DNA of 6,092 nucleotides, from assembly GCA_001872995.1 (NCBI GenBank), contig MNXO01000169.1, positions 1 to 6,092 of the forward strand. The letters are read 5' to 3'. The position numbers and the translations under genes were made by a program. Shown here piece after piece: positions 1-5,155 of the stretch. Position 1 is the stretch's first letter. Each line of letters opens with the position of its first letter. The DNA is from Bacteroidetes bacterium CG2_30_32_10 (GTDB lineage Bacteria; Bacteroidota; Bacteroidia; Bacteroidales; CG2-30-32-10). Under the pieces are notes generated by a model. The model was not told where the DNA came from. It made no database searches and saw only the letters and a list, made by a program, of their open reading frames with translations.

Positions 1-2
1 TG

Positions 3-143
3 AACTTCTTTACATATCTATCTGATTGGCAGTTTTTGGTGGCTTTTGAAATGATGTTTGAATCAATTAAAGAAATTAGCTGTCCGAAAACAGATTGTCC
101 AAAAAAATGTATACTTTTGCTCATTGTAGGAAGTTTTTTGTGA
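3..143 (+). CDS. Possible 3' end of an upstream gene (unrecognised, partial)
   Basis: This reading frame is open from the window edge and stops with TGA at 141-143, giving 46 residues. The other two forward frames stop within the first 25 bases. The translated tail has three cysteines (CPKTDCPKKC) followed by a hydrophobic end (ILLLIVGSFL). A hairpin terminator starts 14 bases after the stop, which is the main reason to take the frame seriously. I recognise no family. An open frame of this length can occur by chance, so this is tentative. Confidence 0.25.
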   Translation, partial: NFFTYLSDWQFLVAFEMMFESIKEISCPKTDCPKKCILLLIVGSFL

Positions 144-157
144 AGCAAATCTACAAA

Positions 158-193
158 AAAGAAAAAGGAAGTTTTTAAGGCTTCCTTTTCTTT
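158..193. terminator. Bidirectional rho-independent-type terminator
   Basis: AAAAGGAAG (163-171) pairs perfectly with CTTCCTTTT (181-189) around a 9-base loop. The stem extends through AAAG/CTTT (158-161/190-193) with one bulged A. On the plus strand a T-rich run follows (to about 201). On the minus strand the hairpin is followed by a stronger T-rich run, the complement of 153-166. It would end transcripts from the gene left of the window. No minus-strand gene that would use the other direction was found between here and 705. Confidence 0.7.
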
Positions 194-704
194 AAATTTT
201 TATCGGACAACAGTGTTATTGATACTAAAGAAAAAGAAATTAAATTCTATTTACAATAAGTAATCCACAGGAGCCAGCGTCTCGCTGGTTCTATTAAACC
301 CAAAAGGTTCTATCTTTCAAAAAGGTAGAACCTTTAAAATACAGATAAGAGGTTTTGAAAACCTGGCAGTTTTTTCCACCTCGGTTAGTTTTCTTTCTAT
401 ATAGGTTAATTTATTAACCACCTCGGATATTTTATACAAAATTCTCGCTGGCGCTCGTTCAATGTCATTAAATTAAGAAAAAAAGGCGTAATATTATGTT
501 AGTTACTTAGAATAAATTTGGACTCTTTGAATACAAATTGAAAAATAAAATGTATTATTGTATTAGTTTTTCAGCACAAATTTAAATGGATTCGATTTTG
601 TGTTTGATAAAAGTCAAAAAAATGAATTTTTTGAACCCACCTTAATATTATGAAAATTGAAAGAAAATTGAAAGACAAGATGGTTTAAAACAAAGTATAA
701 AAAC
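194..704. other. Gene-free region upstream of rhuM
   Basis: I see no convincing coding frame here. It contains the two-hairpin repeat described separately (270-357), a perfect small palindrome GGTTAA-TTTA-TTAACC (404-419), two copies of CCACCTCGG (from 376 and from 419), and a second copy of TCTCGCTGG (443-451) matching 280-288 in the first repeat hairpin. A lone TAAATTTG at 513-520 fits the Bacteroidetes -7 box but has no -33 TTTG at the usual distance and would leave a leader of about 180 bases before rhuM, so it is only a weak promoter candidate. Confidence 0.5.
270..357 (+). repeat. Two-hairpin repeat, left copy
   Basis: The first hairpin is CCAGCG-TCT-CGCTGG (274-288), extendable to 270-292 with two G-T pairs. 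Fifteen bases later comes a second hairpin: AAGGTTCTATCTTT (304-317), loop CAA, AAAGGTAGAACCTT (321-334), plus an outer A-T pair. T313 faces G325, which is a tolerated wobble if the plus strand is the RNA strand. The conserved block continues to 357 (ending ATAAGAGGTTTTG without its first bases). Bases 304-357 match 3240-3293 at 50 of 54 positions with no gap, in the same orientation. Its identity is unknown. It could be a REP-like dispersed element or a duplicated transcript end. Confidence 0.8.
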
Positions 705-1721
705 ATGAAACCCAAACAAATATTGCTATTTAATACCGAGGACAAGAAGGTGCAAGTGGCTGTTACCTTTAAAGATGGTACTTTTTGGCTTACTCAAAAA
801 ATAATGAGTGAACTATTTAATGTAAAAATACCCTCCATTAGCAAGCACCTTAAAAATATTTTTGAAACTGGGGAACTTGATCCCATTTCAGTTGTTTCCA
901 AAATGGAAACAACTGCTAAAGATGGCAAGAATTATGAAACTATTTTTTACCGTTTAGAAGCTGTTTTGGCTGTTGGGTATCGTGTTAATTCAATACAGGC
1001 AACTCAATTTAGAAAATGGGCAACTCAAACCCTCAATGAGTTTATCATCAAAGGTTTTGTTATGGACGACGAACGCCTGAAACATGGCAAACACTTTGGG
1101 CAAGATTACTTTGATGAACTACTAGAAAGAATAAGAGATATAAGAGCGAGTGAAAGAAGATTTTATCAAAAAATAACGGATTTATACGCCCTAAGTATTG
1201 ACTACGATAAAGATAGCCAACAAACCAAAGACTTTTTTGCTGCTGTTCAAAACAAACTTCATTGGGCAATTTCTGGACAAACAGCAGCAGAAATCATTTA
1301 CTCCGAAGCAGATGCTACTCAATTATATATGGGCTTGAAAACCTGGAAGGAAGCACCCAATGGCAAAATTTTTAAAAGCGATGTTACAATTGCAAAAAAC
1401 TACCTCTCGCATCAGCATGTTGCTGAGCTTAACAGGATTGTTTCTGCTTACTTAGACTTAGCAGAAAACAATGCATTAAGAGGTATTGCTTTTGATATGG
1501 CTGAATGGGTTAAATTTATTAATGGGTTTTTAACCTTATCAAATTATACTATTTTAAAAGATAAAGGCAAAGTGAGCATGCTCGAAGCCAAACTAAAAGC
1601 CGAACAAGAATTTGAAAAATTCAGAGTAATACAAGATAAAGTTTATGAAAGTGATTTTGATAAAGAAGTGAAAAAAATCAATGCAAAGGCTATTACTGAT
1701 AAAAAAAAGAAAGAAAATTAA
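705..1721 (+). CDS. rhuM: RhuM family protein (virulence RhuM / COG3943-type)
   Basis: This complete 338-residue protein matches what I know of the RhuM family along its whole length. The N-terminal part has FWLTQ...M.ELF (27-38) and IS.HL.NIFETGEL (45-58), a KilA-N/Bro-like putative DNA-binding region. Next come VGYRVNS..ATQFRKWATQ (90-108), GFVMDDERLK (117-126), YFDELLERIRDIRASERRFYQ (from 135), SIDYD (164-168), FFAAVQNKLHWAISG.TAAEII (177-198), DVTIAKNYL (226-234) and ELNRIVSAYLDLAE (241-254). The tail is rich in lysine. Length is normal for the family and the gene is not broken. RhuM was named from Salmonella pathogenicity island 3; its biochemical role is not established, and homologues often sit in accessory or restriction and defence islands. 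Here it stands alone, converging on a toxin-antitoxin operon. The ATG at 705 follows an A-rich leader and begins just before the family's conserved N terminus. No membrane segment or signal peptide is seen, so it is probably cytoplasmic. Confidence 0.93.
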   Translation: MKPKQILLFNTEDKKVQVAVTFKDGTFWLTQKIMSELFNVKIPSISKHLKNIFETGELDPISVVSKMETTAKDGKNYETIFYRLEAVLAVGYRVNSIQATQFRKWATQTLNEFIIKGFVMDDERLKHGKHFGQDYFDELLERIRDIRASERRFYQKITDLYALSIDYDKDSQQTKDFFAAVQNKLHWAISGQTAAEIIYSEADATQLYMGLKTWKEAPNGKIFKSDVTIAKNYLSHQHVAELNRIVSAYLDLAENNALRGIAFDMAEWVKFINGFLTLSNYTILKDKGKVSMLEAKLKAEQEFEKFRVIQDKVYESDFDKEVKKINAKAITDKKKKEN

Positions 1722-1879
1722 ATTATCCCCGTTGGGTCGAAGTTGTGCCTCGTCCCTTCTATCCTGCAAGGTGGTGCCTGCCTTTCCTTTTTCATTTCTC
1801 AGCTTGTTTTTTACGGTGTTTCGGTCGGTTTATCCCAACAGTCGCTGCCTGTTTAATTTTGAGCGTATTTAATTAAAGT
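1722..1879. other. A-poor, pyrimidine-rich intergenic element between convergent genes
   Basis: The segment from about 1727 to 1852 differs sharply from its AT-rich surroundings: the plus strand is poor in A and rich in C, T and G. Its edges carry the inverted hexamers GTTGGG (1731-1736) and CCCAAC (1834-1839). A plus-strand frame continues through it (ATG at 1681, stop ending at 1872) but begins inside the rhuM 3' end and looks low-complexity. On the minus strand one frame gives a Lys/Arg-rich peptide (about 18 residues around NRPKHRKKQAEK) before stops. I saw no strong terminator hairpin. It may be a dispersed repeat, an RNA, or the relic of an inserted element; none of these can be chosen from the sequence alone. 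Confidence 0.45.
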
Positions 1880-2224
1880 TTATTTAAAGTTTTTCAAAAT
1901 TCTTTCCCTGTCCTCATTCTCTTTATCGTTTTTATGATATAGTTCTACAAAAATTATTTTCTCTTCTTTTTCAAAATGAGCATAAATTAATCTCAAACCC
2001 GTATTTACACCTCTCCCTTTTAATGCCCTGCACGCAATCTTTTTTACTTTTATTACGCAAGTTTCCAATCCCAGATTATCAATACGAAAACTAAAGGGTG
2101 GTCTTTCTTCGGGTTTTACTTTTAAGATCGTTTTTACATCCTCCAAATCATCGTTTAAGGTTCTATACCTTTTAAGAAGTTGTTTTAAATCTTTGTCAAA
2201 CGCTGTAAGTGTATCAAATTCCAT
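1880..2224 (-). CDS. RelE/ParE-superfamily toxin of a type II toxin-antitoxin pair
   Basis: This 114-residue basic protein has the layout of RelE/ParE-fold toxins. An N-terminal helical region (LTAFDKDLKQLLKRYRTLNDD, about 6-26) is followed by a beta-rich C-terminal half: VIKVKKIACRALKGRG (57-72), GLRLIYAHFEKEEKIIFVELYHK (76-98) and NDKENEDRERILKNF (99-113). The GxRLIY strand followed by a strand ending in LYHK is the family's usual signature. R66, R71, R78, Y81, Y96, H97 and K98 are candidates for RNA-contact or catalytic residues by analogy with RelE; I cannot tell which are active. RelE members cleave mRNA at the ribosome, while ParE members poison gyrase, so the target is open. The ATG lies two bases after the antitoxin stop, so translation is probably coupled. 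The antitoxin-first order and spacing strongly support the pairing. Confidence 0.82.
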   Translation of the reverse strand: MEFDTLTAFDKDLKQLLKRYRTLNDDLEDVKTILKVKPEERPPFSFRIDNLGLETCVIKVKKIACRALKGRGVNTGLRLIYAHFEKEEKIIFVELYHKNDKENEDRERILKNFK

Positions 2225-2226
2225 CT

Positions 2227-3024
2227 TTATTCTTCATTTTCGTTATACATCCTCACAGAATAAGGCTGTTCTCTATAGAAAGCTAATTCATAACTAATAT
2301 CTTTACCTTCTTCTGTAACTTCCCAGGGCAAATCTTTATGAGAATAAGAGCTTATAGCAGCAGCAGACCAATCACTCATTTGTTCTATTACTTTATCAAT
2401 AACATCTTTTTCACTTGCTTTCAATTCCATCAAATCTGCTTTCACAAGCGGGATGTAGCGGGTTTGCATTTTGTCATAATATTCTGTCTTAATTCTTTGT
2501 ATTTGCTTATCCTCTATCATTTGCATGATAATGGTATCTAATTTTTGTGGTACCGGTCCATAAGGTAATTTGCGATATTTAGCACCTGTTAAATGTTCTT
2601 CATACAATTCGTAATAATTGAAATCAGAAAAATACAACAACTTATTGAGGACTGTTTCACCCACATTTGGTTTCCCTGCACATCGCTCTAAGATGTATAA
2701 TAACACATTTTTAAACTTATTGAGTTTTAAGATTGGTACAGAAATTCGTTCCTCAGATTGATTAGTTTTAATTTCAGCTTTGCCTTCTACATCTTCACTC
2801 ACCGTAAAATCTTTAGACATAAAATCATCTAAAGAAAAACCCAATATCATTGATAAGCTCTGCAATTCAAGTATATCAACACTTCTGTTACCCAGTTCTA
2901 TTTGAGCCAAAGACGGTCGGGATATTTTGACACTTTTCGCTAAATCTTCCTGCGATAACCCCTTCATTTTACGAAGTTCAGTTATCCTTTGGCCAATTTG
3001 CTTTTGCGACAGTTTTAAGTTCAT
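2227..3024 (-). CDS. Antitoxin: XRE-type HTH fused to a Panacea (DUF4065/SocA-like) domain
   Basis: I place the start at the ATG at 3024 (265 residues). An ATG at 3129 would add 35 residues, but these would be translated from the promoter and operator, so it is rejected. Residues about 10-65 form an XRE/Cro-type helix-turn-helix: IGQRITELRKMKGLSQEDLA, then ISRPSLAQIELGNRSVDILEL and LGFSLDDF. A polar linker (about 72-100) leads to a Panacea/DUF4065 domain with LNKLLYFSDFNYYE (126-139), YRKLPYGPVP (150-159) and SYSHKDLPW (226-234). Panacea domains are known as neutralising domains of antitoxins (PanA) that pair with many unrelated toxin folds. The HTH would bind the operator upstream and repress the operon. 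The stop codon is two bases from the toxin start, in the run GAAGAATAAAG before its ATG. Confidence 0.88.
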   Translation of the reverse strand: MNLKLSQKQIGQRITELRKMKGLSQEDLAKSVKISRPSLAQIELGNRSVDILELQSLSMILGFSLDDFMSKDFTVSEDVEGKAEIKTNQSEERISVPILKLNKFKNVLLYILERCAGKPNVGETVLNKLLYFSDFNYYELYEEHLTGAKYRKLPYGPVPQKLDTIIMQMIEDKQIQRIKTEYYDKMQTRYIPLVKADLMELKASEKDVIDKVIEQMSDWSAAAISSYSHKDLPWEVTEEGKDISYELAFYREQPYSVRMYNENEE

Positions 3025-3044
3025 AGTTTTTTTTATTAATACCA

Positions 3045-3076
3045 CAAAGATAAGCATTGTTTTATAATAAAACAAA
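3045..3076 (-). promoter_or_regulatory. Bacteroidetes-type promoter of the toxin-antitoxin operon
   Basis: Read on the minus strand, a -33 element TTTG (plus 3073-3076) is followed after 20 bases by TATCTTTG (plus 3045-3052), matching the phylum's TTTG-N19-21-TAnnTTTG consensus. The predicted transcription start is about 12-15 bases before the ATG at 3024, with an A-rich leader (ATAAAAAAAACT on the minus strand). This position also argues for the 3024 start of the antitoxin. Confidence 0.8.
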
Positions 3077-3086
3077 TAATTGTTTT
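3057..3086. promoter_or_regulatory. Candidate autoregulatory operator (inverted repeat)
   Basis: TTGTTTTA (3057-3064) and TAAAACAA (3068-3075) form a perfect inverted repeat around a 3-base spacer. A third half-site, TTGTTTT (3080-3086), makes another inverted repeat with AAAACAA (3069-3075) at a 4-base spacing. The array fills the space between the -33 and -7 boxes and overlaps the -33 box. This is where an XRE-type antitoxin would bind to shut off its own operon. The binding role is inferred from position; the symmetry is directly visible. Confidence 0.6.
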
Positions 3087-3110
3087 GTTTTTTATTAACA
3101 TAATTTATCC

Positions 3111-3150
3111 TGCCAAGCCGAATTTGCAATTTGGCTTAAAATACATGGCA
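3111..3150. repeat. Imperfect palindrome in the divergent intergenic region
   Basis: AAGCCGAATT (3115-3124), spacer TGC, AATTTGGCTT (3128-3137) pairs at ten positions with one G-T. TGCCA (3111-3115) and TGGCA (3146-3150) can pair outside it. No T-run follows on the plus strand, so it is not a clear terminator. It could be a second regulatory site or part of the repeat-rich edge of the island. Confidence 0.45.
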
Positions 3151-3200
3151 ATTTGTAATTGTCTCCCCTTGGAATGAGGCTATTCCTTGTTCCCTATATA

Positions 3201-3293
3201 TTGCTGGTATAGCCTATCCAGCAAGAGCCTGAGAGCCCTAAGGTTCTACCTTTCAAAAAGGTAGAACCTTTAAAATAATTATAAGAGGTTTTG
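3201..3293 (+). repeat. Two-hairpin repeat, right copy
   Basis: The first hairpin is TTGCTGG (3201-3207) with CCAGCAA (3218-3224); an inner ATA/TAT pairing is possible. Exactly 15 bases later comes AAGGTTCTACCTTT (3240-3253), loop CAA, AAAGGTAGAACCTT (3257-3270), a perfect 14-bp stem. The conserved block runs to 3293 (ATAAGAGGTTTTG at its end). It matches the left copy at 50 of 54 positions in 3240-3293; differences are one base in the stem (3249) and three adjacent bases at 3278-3280. The first hairpins differ in sequence but share the CCAGC/GCTGG core and the same distance to the second. A smaller palindrome GGAAT/ATTCC lies just before, at 3171-3186. Confidence 0.8.
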
Positions 3294-3345
3294 TGAATAA
3301 ATGCCATTTAGCAAGTAGGTACATTTGCAAAAAATCTTTTCGTGC

Positions 3346-3377
3346 TTTTCAAAAAATACAAATAAATTCTATCTTTG
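3346..3377 (+). promoter_or_regulatory. Likely promoter of the nucleotide-sugar operon
   Basis: TATCTTTG at 3370-3377 fits the Bacteroidetes -7 box exactly. At 20 bases upstream there is TTTT (3346-3349) instead of TTTG, so the -33 element is imperfect. The leader to the ATG at 3422 would be about 37 bases and A-rich. Another -7-like TACATTTG lies at 3320-3327, but the nearest TTTG is 26 bases upstream, which is too far. Confidence 0.6.
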
Positions 3378-3421
3378 TAAACTTAAAATAAAAAGCAACT
3401 TAGCAATAAATTCATAAAAAA

Positions 3422-4555
3422 ATGAGAAAATTACAAATGGTTGACCTAAAAAGTCAATATGAGAACATGAAAGCAGAAATTGATGCTGCTATACTCAATG
3501 TGGTAAGTTCAACGGCTTATATTAATGGACCCGAAGTTAAAAATTTTCAAGCTGAATTAGAGCAATATCTTGGTGTAAAACACGTAATACCTTGTGCCAA
3601 TGGAACAGATGCGCTGCAAGTAGCAATGATGGCATTGGGATTAAAACCTGGTGATGAAGTCATCACTGCATCTTTTACGTTTGTTGCCACCGCAGAGGTG
3701 ATTGCTCTTTTGGGCTTAACCCCTGTTTTGGTTGACGTTTTACCAGATACATTTAATATTGACCCTAAAGCTATAGAAAAAGCAATCACACCAAAAACCA
3801 AGGCAATCGTTCCTGTTCATTTATTTGGGCAATCATCCGATTTGGAAGCTGTGATGGCAATTGCCAAAAAACACAATTTATTTGTAATTGAAGATAATTG
3901 TCAGGCAATAGGAAGCGATTATATTTATAAAGATGGCAGCAAAAAGAAAACTGGTACTATTGGACATGTGGGCTGCACTTCTTTCTTCCCATCCAAAAAC
4001 TTAGGTTGTTATGGTGATGGTGGTGCCATATTTACCAATGACGATAAACTTGCCAATGATATAAGAATTATTGTAAACCATGGAATGACCGTTCGTTATT
4101 ACCACGATTTGATTGGGGTAAATTCTCGTTTAGATAGCATTCAAGCAGCCATACTTCGCATTAAATTAAGCAAATTAGATAATTATGCCAAAGCACGTCA
4201 AAAGGCTGCCGATTATTATGATAAAGCCTTTGCAAATAATCCAAAATTAATTACTCCCAAAAGAAGTTCTTTTTCTAATCACGTTTTTCATCAATATACC
4301 CTTGTAACCAAAGGAATAGATAGAAACAAGCTACAAGAATTTTTGCAAAGCAAAGAAATACCCGCTATGATTTATTATCCTGTGGCATTGCACATGCAAA
4401 AAGCTTATTTAGACCCAAGATATAAAGAAGGTGATTTTCCTGTTACAGAAATGCTATGTAAATCGGTTATTTCATTACCTATGCATACCGAATTGGATGA
4501 AGAACAATTGAAATACATTACAGATGGTGTTTTAGCGTTTGTTAATAAAAACTAA
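3422..4555 (+). CDS. wbpE: DegT/DnrJ/EryC1/StrS aminotransferase, WbpE-like
   Basis: This 377-residue PLP-dependent sugar aminotransferase is complete and of normal length. Visible family motifs are the N-terminal VDLKSQYENMKAEID (7-21), the PLP-phosphate site ANGTDALQ (59-66), SFTFVATAEVI (84-94), VIEDNCQAIGSD (155-166) with the Asp that contacts the cofactor ring (D158), the PLP lysine K192 in FFPSKNLGCYGDGG, and GVNSRLDSIQAA (232-243). Within the family it most resembles enzymes that transfer the amino group of glutamate to UDP-2-acetamido-3-oxo-glucuronic acid (WbpE/WlbC). That assignment rests mainly on the two genes that follow: an acetyltransferase for the new amine and a Gfo/Idh/MocA dehydrogenase that makes the 3-keto substrate. 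It is the first gene of the operon, with four bases between its stop and the next ATG. Alone, its exact substrate would be uncertain. Confidence 0.9.
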   Translation: MRKLQMVDLKSQYENMKAEIDAAILNVVSSTAYINGPEVKNFQAELEQYLGVKHVIPCANGTDALQVAMMALGLKPGDEVITASFTFVATAEVIALLGLTPVLVDVLPDTFNIDPKAIEKAITPKTKAIVPVHLFGQSSDLEAVMAIAKKHNLFVIEDNCQAIGSDYIYKDGSKKKTGTIGHVGCTSFFPSKNLGCYGDGGAIFTNDDKLANDIRIIVNHGMTVRYYHDLIGVNSRLDSIQAAILRIKLSKLDNYAKARQKAADYYDKAFANNPKLITPKRSSFSNHVFHQYTLVTKGIDRNKLQEFLQSKEIPAMIYYPVALHMQKAYLDPRYKEGDFPVTEMLCKSVISLPMHTELDEEQLKYITDGVLAFVNKN

Positions 4556-4559
4556 ACCG

Positions 4560-5138
4560 ATGGAAAAAGAATATTTTGCTCACGAAACGGCAATTGTAGA
4601 TGAGGGTTGTAATATTGGCAAAGGCACTAAGATTTGGCATTTTTCTCATATCATGTCTAATTGTGTGATAGGTGAAAATTGCAATATAGGGCAGAATGTG
4701 GTGGTTTCACCCGAAGTTGTGTTAGGGAAAAATGTAAAAATTCAAAACAATGTTTCGCTCTATACGGGTGTAATATGCGAAGATGATGTTTTTTTGGGAC
4801 CATCTATGGTTTTTACCAATGTAGTGAATCCCAGAAGTGCGGTAAACCGCAAAGGACAATACACCAAAACTATTGTAAAAAAGGGAGCATCCATTGGTGC
4901 CAATGCTACCATCGTTTGTGGTCATAATATTGGAGAATTTGCATTTATAGGAGCAGGAACGGTTGTTACCAAAGAAGTTCCTGCTTATGCGTTGGTAGTT
5001 GGAAATCCTTCTAAACAAATTGGATGGATGAGCGAATTTGGTCATCGTTTGAATTTTGATAAAGAAGGAATTGCTATTTGTCCCGAAAGCAAAGAAAAAT
5101 ATAAGCTTGAAAACAATAATGTGAGGAAAATCCAATAA
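4560..5138 (+). CDS. wbpD: UDP-sugar N-acetyltransferase, WbpD-like (left-handed beta-helix)
   Basis: I use the ATG at 4560 (192 residues). An ATG at 4539 would add seven residues inside the aminotransferase and is not needed. The protein starts with FAHETAIVDEGCNIGKGTKIWHF (6-28) and continues with hexapeptide repeats typical of left-handed beta-helix acyltransferases: CVIGENCNIGQNVVV (35-49), VVLGKNVKIQNNVSL (53-67), VICEDDVFLGPS (71-82), KKGASIGANATIVCG (107-121) and IGEFAFIGAGTVVTKEVPAYALVVGNPSKQIGW (124-156). The loop with FTNVVNPRSAVNRKGQY (85-101) and the tail SEFGHRLNF (158-166) agree with the WbpD/WlbB group, whose usual length is about 190. Family knowledge: it uses acetyl-CoA to acetylate the 3-amino group made by WbpE. 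Such proteins act as cytoplasmic trimers. Confidence 0.92.
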   Translation: MEKEYFAHETAIVDEGCNIGKGTKIWHFSHIMSNCVIGENCNIGQNVVVSPEVVLGKNVKIQNNVSLYTGVICEDDVFLGPSMVFTNVVNPRSAVNRKGQYTKTIVKKGASIGANATIVCGHNIGEFAFIGAGTVVTKEVPAYALVVGNPSKQIGWMSEFGHRLNFDKEGIAICPESKEKYKLENNNVRKIQ

Positions 5139-5155
5139 TACTTTAAACTTTTCAA

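Noticed and set aside
112..119. TACTTTTG as a promoter for a short RNA ending at the terminator
   Set aside because: The nearest upstream TTG is only 14 bases away, too close for a -33 element, and the site lies inside a possible coding frame.
304..334. Repeat hairpins read as ordinary rho-independent terminators
   Set aside because: The stem is strong, but after it comes TAAAAT rather than a T-run, and sequence conservation extends more than 20 bases beyond the stem in both copies, which a simple terminator would not need.
1731..1839. Integron attC site suggested by GTTGGGT and CCCAAC
   Set aside because: The boxes occur in the order GTTRRRY then YYYAAC, the reverse of an attC site, the second lacks the leading purine, and no paired inner boxes were seen.
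1681..1872. 63-residue plus-strand open frame
   Set aside because: It starts inside the rhuM 3' end and runs through the A-poor element; the peptide is low-complexity with no recognisable domain.
3025..3129. N-terminal extension of the antitoxin from the ATG at 3129
   Set aside because: The 35 extra residues would be encoded by the promoter, operator and leader, and the HTH domain begins normally after the ATG at 3024.
4539..4559. Upstream start for the acetyltransferase overlapping the aminotransferase
   Set aside because: The seven extra residues (MLIKTKP) are the out-of-frame reading of the preceding gene's end; the start at 4560 gives the usual family length and N terminus.
4722..5135. 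137-residue minus-strand frame opposite the acetyltransferase
   Set aside because: It is a shadow of the plus-strand gene, whose hexapeptide repeats are unmistakable. The same applies to the antisense frames at 1060-1269, 3547-3801 and 5233-5592 and to 2338-2541 on the plus strand.
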